Of a DNA stretch of 64,000 bases, positions 9,093 to 17,200 are shown one piece after another; position 1 is the stretch's first letter, and each line of letters opens with the position of its first letter. The stretch covers positions 2,851,501 to 2,915,500 of the forward strand of contig JAHCHX010000001.1 of assembly GCA_026129545.1 (NCBI GenBank), given 5' to 3'. Made by a program: the position numbers and the translations under genes. The notes below the pieces were generated by a model. It was not told where the DNA came from and did no database searches. It saw only the letters and a program-made list of their open reading frames with translations. This stretch comes from Saprospiraceae bacterium. GTDB taxonomy: Bacteria > Bacteroidota > Bacteroidia > Chitinophagales > Saprospiraceae.

Positions 9093-9443
9093 TTACTCTG
9101 TTGGGCTACTCTCAAATATTTTCTTGCGGTGAGTTTTGCCCCAATCCCTGAGCGAAACTATCACCTCATCTAAAGTCCTACCATAAGGGGTTAGGCTATA
9201 CTCAACCGTTACGGGTATGGTGTCATACACAGTTCTTTGTACTAATTTGTTCTCTTCCAAATCCCGCAATTCTTTGGAAAGCATTTTCGGGGTAATGCCC
9301 TCTACATCTCTTTCCAATTCTCCAAAACGTTTGTTACCAAACGAAAGGGCTATCAGGATGGGTAGTTTCCATTTGCCGCCAATAAGTTCTATCACATCTC
9401 GCACGGGGCGGATAAACTCTTTACACTCGTTTTTGCTATACAT
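9093..9443 (-). CDS. HxlR-family transcriptional regulator
   Basis: A 116-residue winged-helix protein of the HxlR/MarR-like type: IELIGGKWKLPILIALSFG, then RFGELERDVEGITPKMLSKEL, RDLEENKLVQR, and the wing VTVEYSLTPYG. Such proteins often respond to electrophiles or quinones and control an adjacent oxidoreductase gene. It is divergent from the NmrA-like gene, with 122 nt of A/T-rich intergenic DNA containing TATAC/GTATA repeats that could be its operator. Confidence 0.9.
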   Translation of the reverse strand: MYSKNECKEFIRPVRDVIELIGGKWKLPILIALSFGNKRFGELERDVEGITPKMLSKELRDLEENKLVQRTVYDTIPVTVEYSLTPYGRTLDEVIVSLRDWGKTHRKKIFESSPTE

Positions 9444-9527
9444 ACAAATAATTGGTTTTCAAGTTACTATACTTTAATATACCACTATCCTTTTGTATAG
9501 TAGTATATTTTGTATAGCAAAGATAGT

Positions 9528-9535
9528 TAGTTTTG
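9528..9535 (+). promoter_or_regulatory. Bacteroidota -7 element for the NmrA-like gene
   Basis: TAGTTTTG matches TAnnTTTG 30 nt ahead of the start codon. Upstream (9465-9516) the GTATAGTAGTATA and TATACCACTAT repeats are candidate HxlR binding sites. Confidence 0.45.
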
Positions 9536-9565
9536 CATCAATGTTTCACATTAATCAAGAAAAAA

Positions 9566-10450
9566 ATGAAAGTTTTAGTGTATGGGGCGGCAGGCTCTCA
9601 ACAATTTCCTGTCATCAAAGCCTTACAAAACAAAGGTGCAAGCGTTGTAGCGACCACACATACAGCAGATAACATAGCCCGTTTGGAAGCAACAGGGGCG
9701 AAGGTCTTGCTTGCGAATATGGATAACGCACAAAGATTGAAAGAAATCAATGAAGGTATTGAGGCTGTTTCCTTGCTTATACCATTTTTTTTGGCAAATC
9801 CTGCTGATGGGTTTCAGTATGCCAAAAATGCGATTGATGCGGCAGTTGTCAATGGTGTAAAACTGATAGTTTGGAATACAAGTGGATTTATTTTGCCCGT
9901 GAAAATTGGCAATCCTGCGTTGGACATTCGTCTTGATATTCAAGCCTATTTGCAGGAAAGCGGTATTCCAAATATCATTATTCAGCCTTCGGTGTATGCC
10001 GAAAACTTATTAGGACCTTGGACTGCTCCCTTCGTTAAAAACGAAAAAAGAGTGGCTTATCCTACTCCAGAAGAAATGCCCGTAGGGTGGATTGCCACGC
10101 AAGATGTAGCGGCTTTGGTAGCCGAAGCCATTTATTCGCCACAGTTGGCGGGTCAGTCGTTTCAAGTAAGCGGATTAGAAAACCTCAATGGTAAACAATT
10201 AGCCGAAAAATTCACTTTGGGTTTAGGTGAGCATATTACTTACTACCCGATGCCTCCCAAAGATTTTGGCAAAATTTTAGACGGTCTTTGGGGCGAAGGG
10301 GCAGAAATAATGTACCAACAAATTCACGATACCAAGCAATACCCCGTGATGTTTTCGCCTGAAATGTCCAAGGTTTTGGAAAAACTACCTATTCAAATGA
10401 CTGCCATAGAAAATTGGGTACAACAGCACAGAACCGTTTTTCAAGGCTAA
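9566..10450 (+). CDS. NmrA-like NAD(P)-binding oxidoreductase (atypical SDR)
   Basis: A 294-residue Rossmann-fold protein. It begins MKVLVYGAAGSQQFPVIKAL, whose GAAGSQQ replaces the usual GxTGxxG dinucleotide-binding loop of NmrA/QOR2-type proteins. Later features are LIPFFLANPADGF, GIPNIIIQPSVYAENLLGPW and WIATQDVAALVAEAI, typical of the family. It is either a quinone or NADPH-dependent reductase or a redox sensor. It is divergent from an HxlR gene, a common arrangement for HxlR-controlled reductases. I chose the ATG at 9566 over the in-frame start at 9533 because the glycine motif follows directly. Confidence 0.88.
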   Translation: MKVLVYGAAGSQQFPVIKALQNKGASVVATTHTADNIARLEATGAKVLLANMDNAQRLKEINEGIEAVSLLIPFFLANPADGFQYAKNAIDAAVVNGVKLIVWNTSGFILPVKIGNPALDIRLDIQAYLQESGIPNIIIQPSVYAENLLGPWTAPFVKNEKRVAYPTPEEMPVGWIATQDVAALVAEAIYSPQLAGQSFQVSGLENLNGKQLAEKFTLGLGEHITYYPMPPKDFGKILDGLWGEGAEIMYQQIHDTKQYPVMFSPEMSKVLEKLPIQMTAIENWVQQHRTVFQG

Positions 10451-10460
10451 CACAGTAATA

Positions 10461-10488
10461 CAAAAGCCCGATTCTCTTCGGGCTTTTG
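10461..10488. terminator. Bidirectional terminator hairpin
   Basis: The stem CAAAAGCCCGA/TCGGGCTTTTG (11 bp, 6-nt loop) lies between the convergent NmrA-like and SnoaL-like genes. The A and T tracts on both sides suit termination in both directions. Confidence 0.8.
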
Positions 10489-10498
10489 TATTTAGGAA

Positions 10499-10960
10499 TT
10501 AGTGCCACATATCCAAATAAATTTTCCATTGCCCATTTTGTTTTTTCCAAACAATCAGCATTTCACCTTTAAAGACTGTAACGGCTGAGGTATCACTTGC
10601 TTGATATTTGATGTTATACTTGCCCAATTCAGTAGCATTGTTTTGGTCAATTACATCAAATCGCAGATTTTCCGTAGTGATTTCAATACTTTTGCCTTCA
10701 CCTTTCAAAGAATTTTGATAATATCTTTTGATACTATCCAATCCTATAATTGGTTTTACACCATTAGGTGGTAAAACTACGGCATCTTCGGTATAGACGG
10801 CAATGATTTTATCGGCATTTTTTTCAATATGCCCTTGTAGAGAAGCATCATTAGCGGCTTTGGTTAGTTTAAAAACCTCCTCTTTGTTGGGTTGGGAAAG
10901 GGGTGGTTGGCAGGCAAACAAAGTGCTAAGTGCCAAAATGAGATAGTGTGTTTTTTTCAT
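10499..10960 (-). CDS. SnoaL-like/DUF4440 lipoprotein
   Basis: A 153-residue protein with a lipobox (LSTLFAC at residues 12-18). The mature part shows the NTF2-like pattern of the YybH/DUF4440 group: KIIAVYTEDAVVLPPNGVKPI, GLDSIKRYYQ and a final strand VWKKQNGQWKIYLDMWH. Members are small-molecule binding proteins or enzymes of unclear role. It is probably periplasmic or outer-membrane anchored. Confidence 0.82.
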   Translation of the reverse strand: MKKTHYLILALSTLFACQPPLSQPNKEEVFKLTKAANDASLQGHIEKNADKIIAVYTEDAVVLPPNGVKPIIGLDSIKRYYQNSLKGEGKSIEITTENLRFDVIDQNNATELGKYNIKYQASDTSAVTVFKGEMLIVWKKQNGQWKIYLDMWH

Positions 10961-11103
10961 TTTAAGAATTGTTTTAAATAAATTTCCTCAAAAATACATC
11001 TTTACTTTATACGAGCTTCAATAGTTACATTTAGGTAACTTGCTTACTGTTTTGTATCTGTTTGTTTATATTTATTTTTGAAACAAATTAAAAAAAGCAA
11101 CTG

Positions 11104-11442
11104 ATGAGAAATTTTGATTTTGATTGTCCGGTAGAAGCCACTTTTGCTGTAATTGGTGGGAAATGGAAAGCCATTGTGGTCTATTATTTGACGCAAGGCA
11201 ATAAACGGTTCAAGGATTTGATGGAATTGTTGGAAACTGCCTCAAGTCGTATGTTGTCAAAACAACTCAAAGAGTTGGAAGCTGATGGAATTATAAAAAG
11301 GGAATTATTTGCTGAAGTACCGCCAAGAGTTGAGTATTCTTTGACCGAATACGGAAAAACACTTACTCCAATAATTGAGGTTATTTGTGAATGGGGCGAA
11401 ATACAATTGGCAAGAACAGGAAAAAAGGCAGTGTATAACTAA
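11104..11442 (+). CDS. HxlR-family transcriptional regulator
   Basis: The second HxlR protein of this block has 112 residues. VEATFAVIGGKWKAIVVYYLTQG, KRFKDLMELLETASSRMLSKQL and the wing PRVEYSLTEYG define the family. It is divergent from the SnoaL-like gene (143 nt apart), which is its most likely target. It is clearly a different protein from the HxlR at 9093. Confidence 0.9.
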   Translation: MRNFDFDCPVEATFAVIGGKWKAIVVYYLTQGNKRFKDLMELLETASSRMLSKQLKELEADGIIKRELFAEVPPRVEYSLTEYGKTLTPIIEVICEWGEIQLARTGKKAVYN

Positions 11443-11453
11443 AACACTGCCTT
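11425..11453. terminator. Bidirectional terminator overlapping a stop codon
   Basis: The arms AAGGCAGTGT and ACACTGCCTT enclose the HxlR stop codon and lie 8 nt from the stop of the convergent proline dehydrogenase gene. Confidence 0.7.
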
Positions 11454-11460
11454 ATCGTTT

Positions 11461-12396
11461 TTATCCTACTATATCAGCCAAAGCCCTGAACAAATTTAAG
11501 GGGTACTCTGCCAAACGATTACAAAGATACAAGTACCATTCTTTGCCATACACCAAGTATATACGGCATTTATAACCATTGTTTTTGTACGTTTCAAATT
11601 CCTCGTTACAAATGCCCAACAACCTTTCCAAAACATATTTGGTAGGTTTGTGATGGTCTATGAGTTGGGCAGTGGCTTGATGTATTTTTTCGTGGTGAGA
11701 AGCAATGGCACAGGGGTGATTTTTAGCCAAAAGTTGGGCTGTATAATCCAAATAGATTTCATCAAGCTTTTCACCTCTTTCCATAGCTAAATGCTTGGGA
11801 ACATCATACGCACCTTTTACCAGCCTTATGCTACCCGAATGATTAAGAAGGTCTTTAAAATCATCTTTGGTTCGGTGTAGATAAGTTTGTATAGTTATAC
11901 CCAAATTCGGGTAATTTTTAAGGGTTTGTTTGTAAATATCTAAAATTGCGTCAGTGCGGTCAGTGCCTTCCATACTTATGACTACCTCTTGCTTTGATTT
12001 TGCAGCAGCTTCACAAATCAAAGCAAGATTTTGGCATACCAAATCTCTCGAAACTAATAGCCCAATGTGGGATAAGTCTAATGAAATGGAAGAATTGAGG
12101 TTTTCTGACTTTATAATTTTTGCAAAACGTATAAATTCTTGTGTAGCCTCGTTTGCCTCTTTTTCATTGCGGATACTTTCGCCCATAAAATCAGTAGTAA
12201 CCACATATCCTTTTCTATTCAGATTTTGAACAGACAGGATAGCCTCTTCTAAGGTTTCGCCACCTATGTAACGGTCTGCCGCCATTTTTAGTACCTTAAA
12301 CATTTTTTCATTTTGAAGCACAAACTTCTTTGCTTCTTCATTTAGGGCGGCTTTTCTTAGTGCCTCCGCTCCTATATTTATTAGATGGTATTCCAT
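11461..12396 (-). CDS. Proline dehydrogenase (PutA/PRODH family)
   Basis: A 311-residue FAD-dependent PRODH-like barrel, matching the length of short monofunctional enzymes. Visible family features are TTDFMGESIRNEKEA, SISLDLSHIGL, VVISMEGTDRTDAIL, IQTYLHRTKDDF, IRLVKGAYDVPKHLAM, ASHHEKIH, and CRIYLVYGKEWYLYLCNRLAE. The last corresponds to the proline-binding YxxRRLAE segment, with Asn in place of the first Arg, so substrate preference could differ. The enzyme oxidises proline to pyrroline-5-carboxylate. Its start lies 42 nt from the first attC-like site, so it is the last gene outside the array. Confidence 0.85.
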   Translation of the reverse strand: MEYHLINIGAEALRKAALNEEAKKFVLQNEKMFKVLKMAADRYIGGETLEEAILSVQNLNRKGYVVTTDFMGESIRNEKEANEATQEFIRFAKIIKSENLNSSISLDLSHIGLLVSRDLVCQNLALICEAAAKSKQEVVISMEGTDRTDAILDIYKQTLKNYPNLGITIQTYLHRTKDDFKDLLNHSGSIRLVKGAYDVPKHLAMERGEKLDEIYLDYTAQLLAKNHPCAIASHHEKIHQATAQLIDHHKPTKYVLERLLGICNEEFETYKNNGYKCRIYLVYGKEWYLYLCNRLAEYPLNLFRALADIVG

Positions 12397-12438
12397 TCGT
12401 TTTTAACGTCTTTTTTGTTTTTCTTGATAATACTTCCC

Positions 12439-12504
12439 GCTAACGGTTGGATGTGCGAAGTGGCGACATATAGGAGGCATTTTCGCACATCCGTTGTTAG
12501 TGGC
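12439..12504 (-). repeat. attC-like site 1 (left end of array)
   Basis: The stem GGATGTGCGAA/TTCGCACATCC encloses a TAGGAGGCAT-type loop and is bounded by GCTAAC and GTTAGTGGC. It ends 4 nt from the stop of the PKD/T9SS gene. Confidence 0.75.
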
Positions 12505-12507
12505 ATT

Positions 12508-14241
12508 TTATTCTACACCCTTCAACAGTTTCCCATTTTTAACCCTCAAGCCACCAGACAAAACCTCCCAAAAGTATATGCCAAGTGGCAAGTCGGCAGT
12601 AACTATTTCGTTGACACCCAAAGTCATCGGTGCTTGCTGCACCAACCGCCCCGTCATATCGTGCATCCTGAACACCGGGCTGCGAAGGTTTGCGCTCAAT
12701 GCCACTGCCAGCCTGTCGCGGAATGGATTAGGCCACACTTGCACCTGTGTTTGCAGCACGGGGTTTTGCTGCGCCGACACGCCGATGTAAAGCATCTTGC
12801 AGTGCGTGTCCGAGCCGTATTGATTGTTCGCCGTGAGGCAGACCTGATAGACATCCGGCTGCGGAAACTGGTGTGCGGGGTGCTGCTCCACACTTCCTGC
12901 CGAGCCATCACCAAAGTCCCATGACCAAGTGGCCGGCTCGTAGTACGACAAATCAGTGAACTCTACGTGCAGCGCGTCGAGGGTGTCCTGCTCGTAGCGG
13001 TACCAAGCCTTGGGGTGGTTGTCCAGCCCGAGGGTGTCGCAGGGCGAGCCGTCGAGCGGGCCGAGGCGGTAGTTGGCGAAGGTAGGCAGGCTGCTGTTGT
13101 TGTTGCATGGAAGCCGGATGCCATGCTGCTCGAAAGCGCACTCGGTTCCCGGCTCATCGGGTTTGTGGATGACGTGCAGGGTGCGAGAGCCGCTGGTGGT
13201 GATGATGTATATTTTATTATCTGGGGCGAGAAAGCCTCGATGGAATTTAGTGGGGAAGGGGTCATTAAATGGCTCGTAAGTTCCAATTATTTCTTTTGTT
13301 ATCTCTATTGGATTTGCATTTAGATTGTATTTGTATAGCCAATCTTTTGATGGAACATACAGCCATCTGGAATTGGGCGATATAATCGCCCCACCATTAC
13401 CCGAATTGCCCGTAAGTTCAAAATGTTCATGATTACTGAATAAACCATTGCAACGGTCAAAATCATAAATATCAACATATTGCCAATAACCTGCTGCTCC
13501 TACAGAAGCAAACATGACATATTTAGTTCCATCGGGCGAGAAAGAAACTTGACCAATGCCATCCACCCGATGTACCCCCACTGTTTGTTTGCCGGCTAAA
13601 TGTATTCCTCCCGGATCAATTAGAATCCGATAAAAAGTATTTTTCCAACTTTCTCCGGTGACCAGCCACCAGTCACGCCCGTTGGCGTGCCTGACAACCG
13701 CCAATTTGCCGTACTCCAATGTGTCAATTACCAGCGGTAGCTTGAGCTGCACCACTTTCCCCAGTCCGTTGTTTTCTTCCATGTCAATCACGGAATAATA
13801 TAGCCCCACGCCTGTATTGCCCCAAGGCGCCACATAACCTTCTTCCATGTGGAATAGTATGTAATTATTTTCTTTTTCAGGATACGGAATAATGATTGCG
13901 CCTTGCGGAAGGTCATACCCCGTTGGTTTGTACTCATTGAGCGTGTCGCCGTTTTCCATGATTTGGTGCGCCCTGTTGTAAATATCAATACCGTTGAAAT
14001 AAAACAGCAAGTTGCCTTCGCTGTCGCTTATCGCCGCGTCTGTATCGTTGAAAAAACATTCGCTCTCTTGGTTGTCGGAAAGTTGTAAACTGCCATCGGT
14101 AAAAGTCAGCACGTTCAGACCAAAGGCGGGGTCATCGGGCGATGCGCTGCCGCCAGCATACCCAAATATCATGGTGTTCTCATGTCCCTGACCAATCAGT
14201 AGAAATGGGAAACAGGCTAACAATAAAATGCTGTGTTTCAT
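12508..14241 (-). CDS. T9SS-exported protein with PKD domain
   Basis: A 577-residue exported protein (signal peptide MKHSILLLACFPFLLIGQG). The first 400 residues have propeller-like repeats (VSFSPDGTKYVMF, ISPNSRWLYVPS). A PKD domain follows at about 430-480 (SWDFGDGSAGSVEQHPAHQF). The C-terminal sorting domain is VQVWPNPFRDRLAVAL to the end. This layout (gliding-motility-like repeats, PKD, sorting domain) is common in surface proteins of Bacteroidota; the specific role is unknown. It is the distal gene of the leftmost cassette, 55 nt downstream of the giant metalloprotease-like gene. Confidence 0.85.
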   Translation of the reverse strand: MKHSILLLACFPFLLIGQGHENTMIFGYAGGSASPDDPAFGLNVLTFTDGSLQLSDNQESECFFNDTDAAISDSEGNLLFYFNGIDIYNRAHQIMENGDTLNEYKPTGYDLPQGAIIIPYPEKENNYILFHMEEGYVAPWGNTGVGLYYSVIDMEENNGLGKVVQLKLPLVIDTLEYGKLAVVRHANGRDWWLVTGESWKNTFYRILIDPGGIHLAGKQTVGVHRVDGIGQVSFSPDGTKYVMFASVGAAGYWQYVDIYDFDRCNGLFSNHEHFELTGNSGNGGAIISPNSRWLYVPSKDWLYKYNLNANPIEITKEIIGTYEPFNDPFPTKFHRGFLAPDNKIYIITTSGSRTLHVIHKPDEPGTECAFEQHGIRLPCNNNSSLPTFANYRLGPLDGSPCDTLGLDNHPKAWYRYEQDTLDALHVEFTDLSYYEPATWSWDFGDGSAGSVEQHPAHQFPQPDVYQVCLTANNQYGSDTHCKMLYIGVSAQQNPVLQTQVQVWPNPFRDRLAVALSANLRSPVFRMHDMTGRLVQQAPMTLGVNEIVTADLPLGIYFWEVLSGGLRVKNGKLLKGVE

Positions 14242-14296
14242 GTGCTGTAAAAAAGACCGGAGAAGCCAATGCAGGCCTCCCCGGTCAGGTTATGAA

Positions 14297-17200
14297 TCAA
14301 TGAATAATGACCAGTTTTAACACATCGGCGGGTTCTTCGCCGACATAAACCCGGCAGAAGTACAGCCCCGGATTGAAAGCGGATGGGATGGCAGCGCCGT
14401 TTGCCACGAGCAGTTCTTTTTCCAAAACGCCGTTGGCATTCAGCACCTGCAAGCGCAGCATCTCGCCCGGCTCCACGCCCTGTACCCAGAGAGTAAAAAC
14501 ATCGCGGGCAGGGTTTGGCGCTATGCTCACCTGATGTGCTGTATGATTTTGCCCGGCAACCGATTTGTCGCTCCGCTCACCGACACCCAGTTCGCAGATT
14601 TCCATGTCGTTGAGCATCAGAGGTTCTTCAGCCAAAGCGTTGTAAATGGCACGCGCTTGAAGCACCGCGTCGCCGCCTTCCAGGGCACATTGGTTGGCTA
14701 CGGCAAGCAAATCGCTGATTTGTTGCTGCGTGGCGGTGTCAACGCCCGATGCGATGGCCTCCAGATAAATCCGGTTGACCGTTTTGCGGTTGGCAACCCA
14801 AGTGTCGCTTGAAGCAATGCTGTTGTTCAGTGCAAGGATGCCGGGTATTTCTGCCGCCAAAGCGGCTTCGGCATTGTCGCGGATTTCTGACCATTCCATC
14901 AGCAAGGAACGTGCGGAGGCAAAACAGGTCGTTTTCCTGGTGTTCAATACCGTCGAGTCGGCGGCATTTTGAGCGCTCGCATAAAGCAGGTCTATTTGGT
15001 TGCGCACTTGGGCAAGGCTGTCCATGTCGTGTATAATCTGCAAAAGACGGGCGCGGTCGTTTTCTGGGACAGCGCCCAGTGTCTGGAACTGACTTTCCAC
15101 ATAGTCAAGTTGTCCAATCGTGCTTGTGCTCGTAGAGGCAAAAAACTGGTCTGCGAAAGCATCCTGTCCGAACAAAGAGACGTTGGTTTTCATTTCTCGG
15201 TAAAGGCTGCGCTCGCCCTCTCGTTGCGTGGCTTGGTCATACATGTGACTGCTTGCGTATGTCCCGGTAGCGATTCGAATCTCATTTTCGGTCAGGTCGC
15301 GCGGGCCGTTGGGCGCCACCGCTGGAGGGAGGTTGGGGCAGAGCGCGTCGGCCGCGCTGCAATCATTTGAACTGCCGGGGAGTTGCCTGAACCAAACATC
15401 CGCGTCGTCAGGCTCACGACTTGGAGGCCAATACGTCGTCGTTTGGGGGCCTTCGACAAAAAATTCAGAGCCTTCTACGTTTGCCTGACTTCCCGAATGC
15501 CAAGCCCCCAGCATCCCGTAAGTTCCGAGCCACTGGTTGCCGGCCCAGTTCTGGTCGCCGATGACGGTGCCAATGTCCCGGCAGTCGAGGCCGATCCAGT
15601 GGTTGTGCAGTTGTTCGTGTCGCAGGTAAGTGGGGTCGCAGTTGCCCATGAAGAAATTGCCCACTGTGGTCGCGTCGGTGAGGTTGCAGCACAGGGTGCA
15701 GCGTTGAGAGCCCAGGAGTTCAATCCCGTGCATGGTGGTTCCAATCAAGCTGCCGTCAGTGGCCCTTATTTCGTTGTCGCGGAGGAGGCATTTGTCGGAA
15801 TTGGACAGGAAGACGCCCCGGGTTATTTGCGTAAAGATATTGCCGCTGGGAAAACCGGAGTAGAAGATGTGGTTGTTATCCATCGTCCAGTTACTGGAAT
15901 TTTCCGCTTTTATACCTTCGTAGAATCTTCGGCTGTGGTAAATGTGGTTGCCCGAAACTCGCCGGGTGGTTGTGCCGACGTTGTTTGGGTCATTGGTGAG
16001 CAAAATGGCCGGGCCGGCACCCTTGATTTGGATGGGATTGTTGTTGAGAATTTTGATGTGGGTTCCAGGACTTAGATTGTTTATCAAATAGGCGTTTTGC
16101 CCAAATCCCCAATTGGGCAGCGTCACCCTAAATTTGTTTTCCTGTATGGTGATTTCCGTGGCTTGCCCCCCCGGAGTGGCGTATATGCCGGAGGTAATGT
16201 CGTACATATCGTTCCATTTTGCTTCGAGGTTGCAGCGCCCAACGTAAATCGCCCGCCACCCGTTAGAGCCTTCTCCCCCGAAAGTTGAATTGTGCACGGT
16301 CACCTTGCCGCCGCTTCGGGCGTGAATTGCAACGCCTGATTGAGTATTGCCAATAGAATTGGCTTGGTTGTAGTTTATCGCTCCAAAAATTTGAGTAAAC
16401 TTTGCGTAATAGACGTTCAAAAAAGCACCTACTGAGAGGATGCCATTTCTAAGGCCCGGCCCTGCGAACAGGTTTTCAGAAGCCATATCGCCCGATACGC
16501 CAACAGTGAAAGCCGTAGATGTCAATTCCATGCCTGTATAGGAGCGGAGGGGCATCCAGTTGGTAATGCCACTGCTGTAAACCGGCAACAAAATTGAAGT
16601 CGCCCGGAATTTGTTTTTTTGAAAAGGCAGGGCTTGCACGACCGCGCCGTTGACGCGAATGCCCACATGGTTGCGGTCGAAATCGTTGTTGGAGGCATCA
16701 AAGGATGGCATATCGCTGCCGCCTTTTACATCCACGGCATACTCGGCGTCTTGAATGATGTTACCGCTCAAATTCAACTTTCCGCCCTGCTCTACCACGA
16801 TGCTTCGCCACATTTGCTCGCAACCGTGAATGCCTCTCTGGGCCGGGTCGGAGGAAGCGCCGCCATTTATGCCCTTCATGTTCAGGGTTGCCCCGTTTTT
16901 CACAATGATTTTGGCGCCGGGCTGCATCCGAATTTCTCCGCCGTCGATGTTTAATGTGAAATCGTTGTCAATCAGCAGATGGCCTCGTACAGCTATGCAT
17001 TTGCCACTGTTGTTGTAGGAGTTTTGTATTGGTTGGCCACCACCGAGGGGAGTGTTGGTGACTGATAGGCCAGAAATGGTTTGGTTGGGGTCAACGGGAG
17101 CGTCTCCGGCATCAATGTTAAGGTCGTTCGATCCAGTGCAGGGACAGGCGAACTCAGACGTGCATATCATCGGCGTCACGTTTCCCGCGTTCAACGTTGC

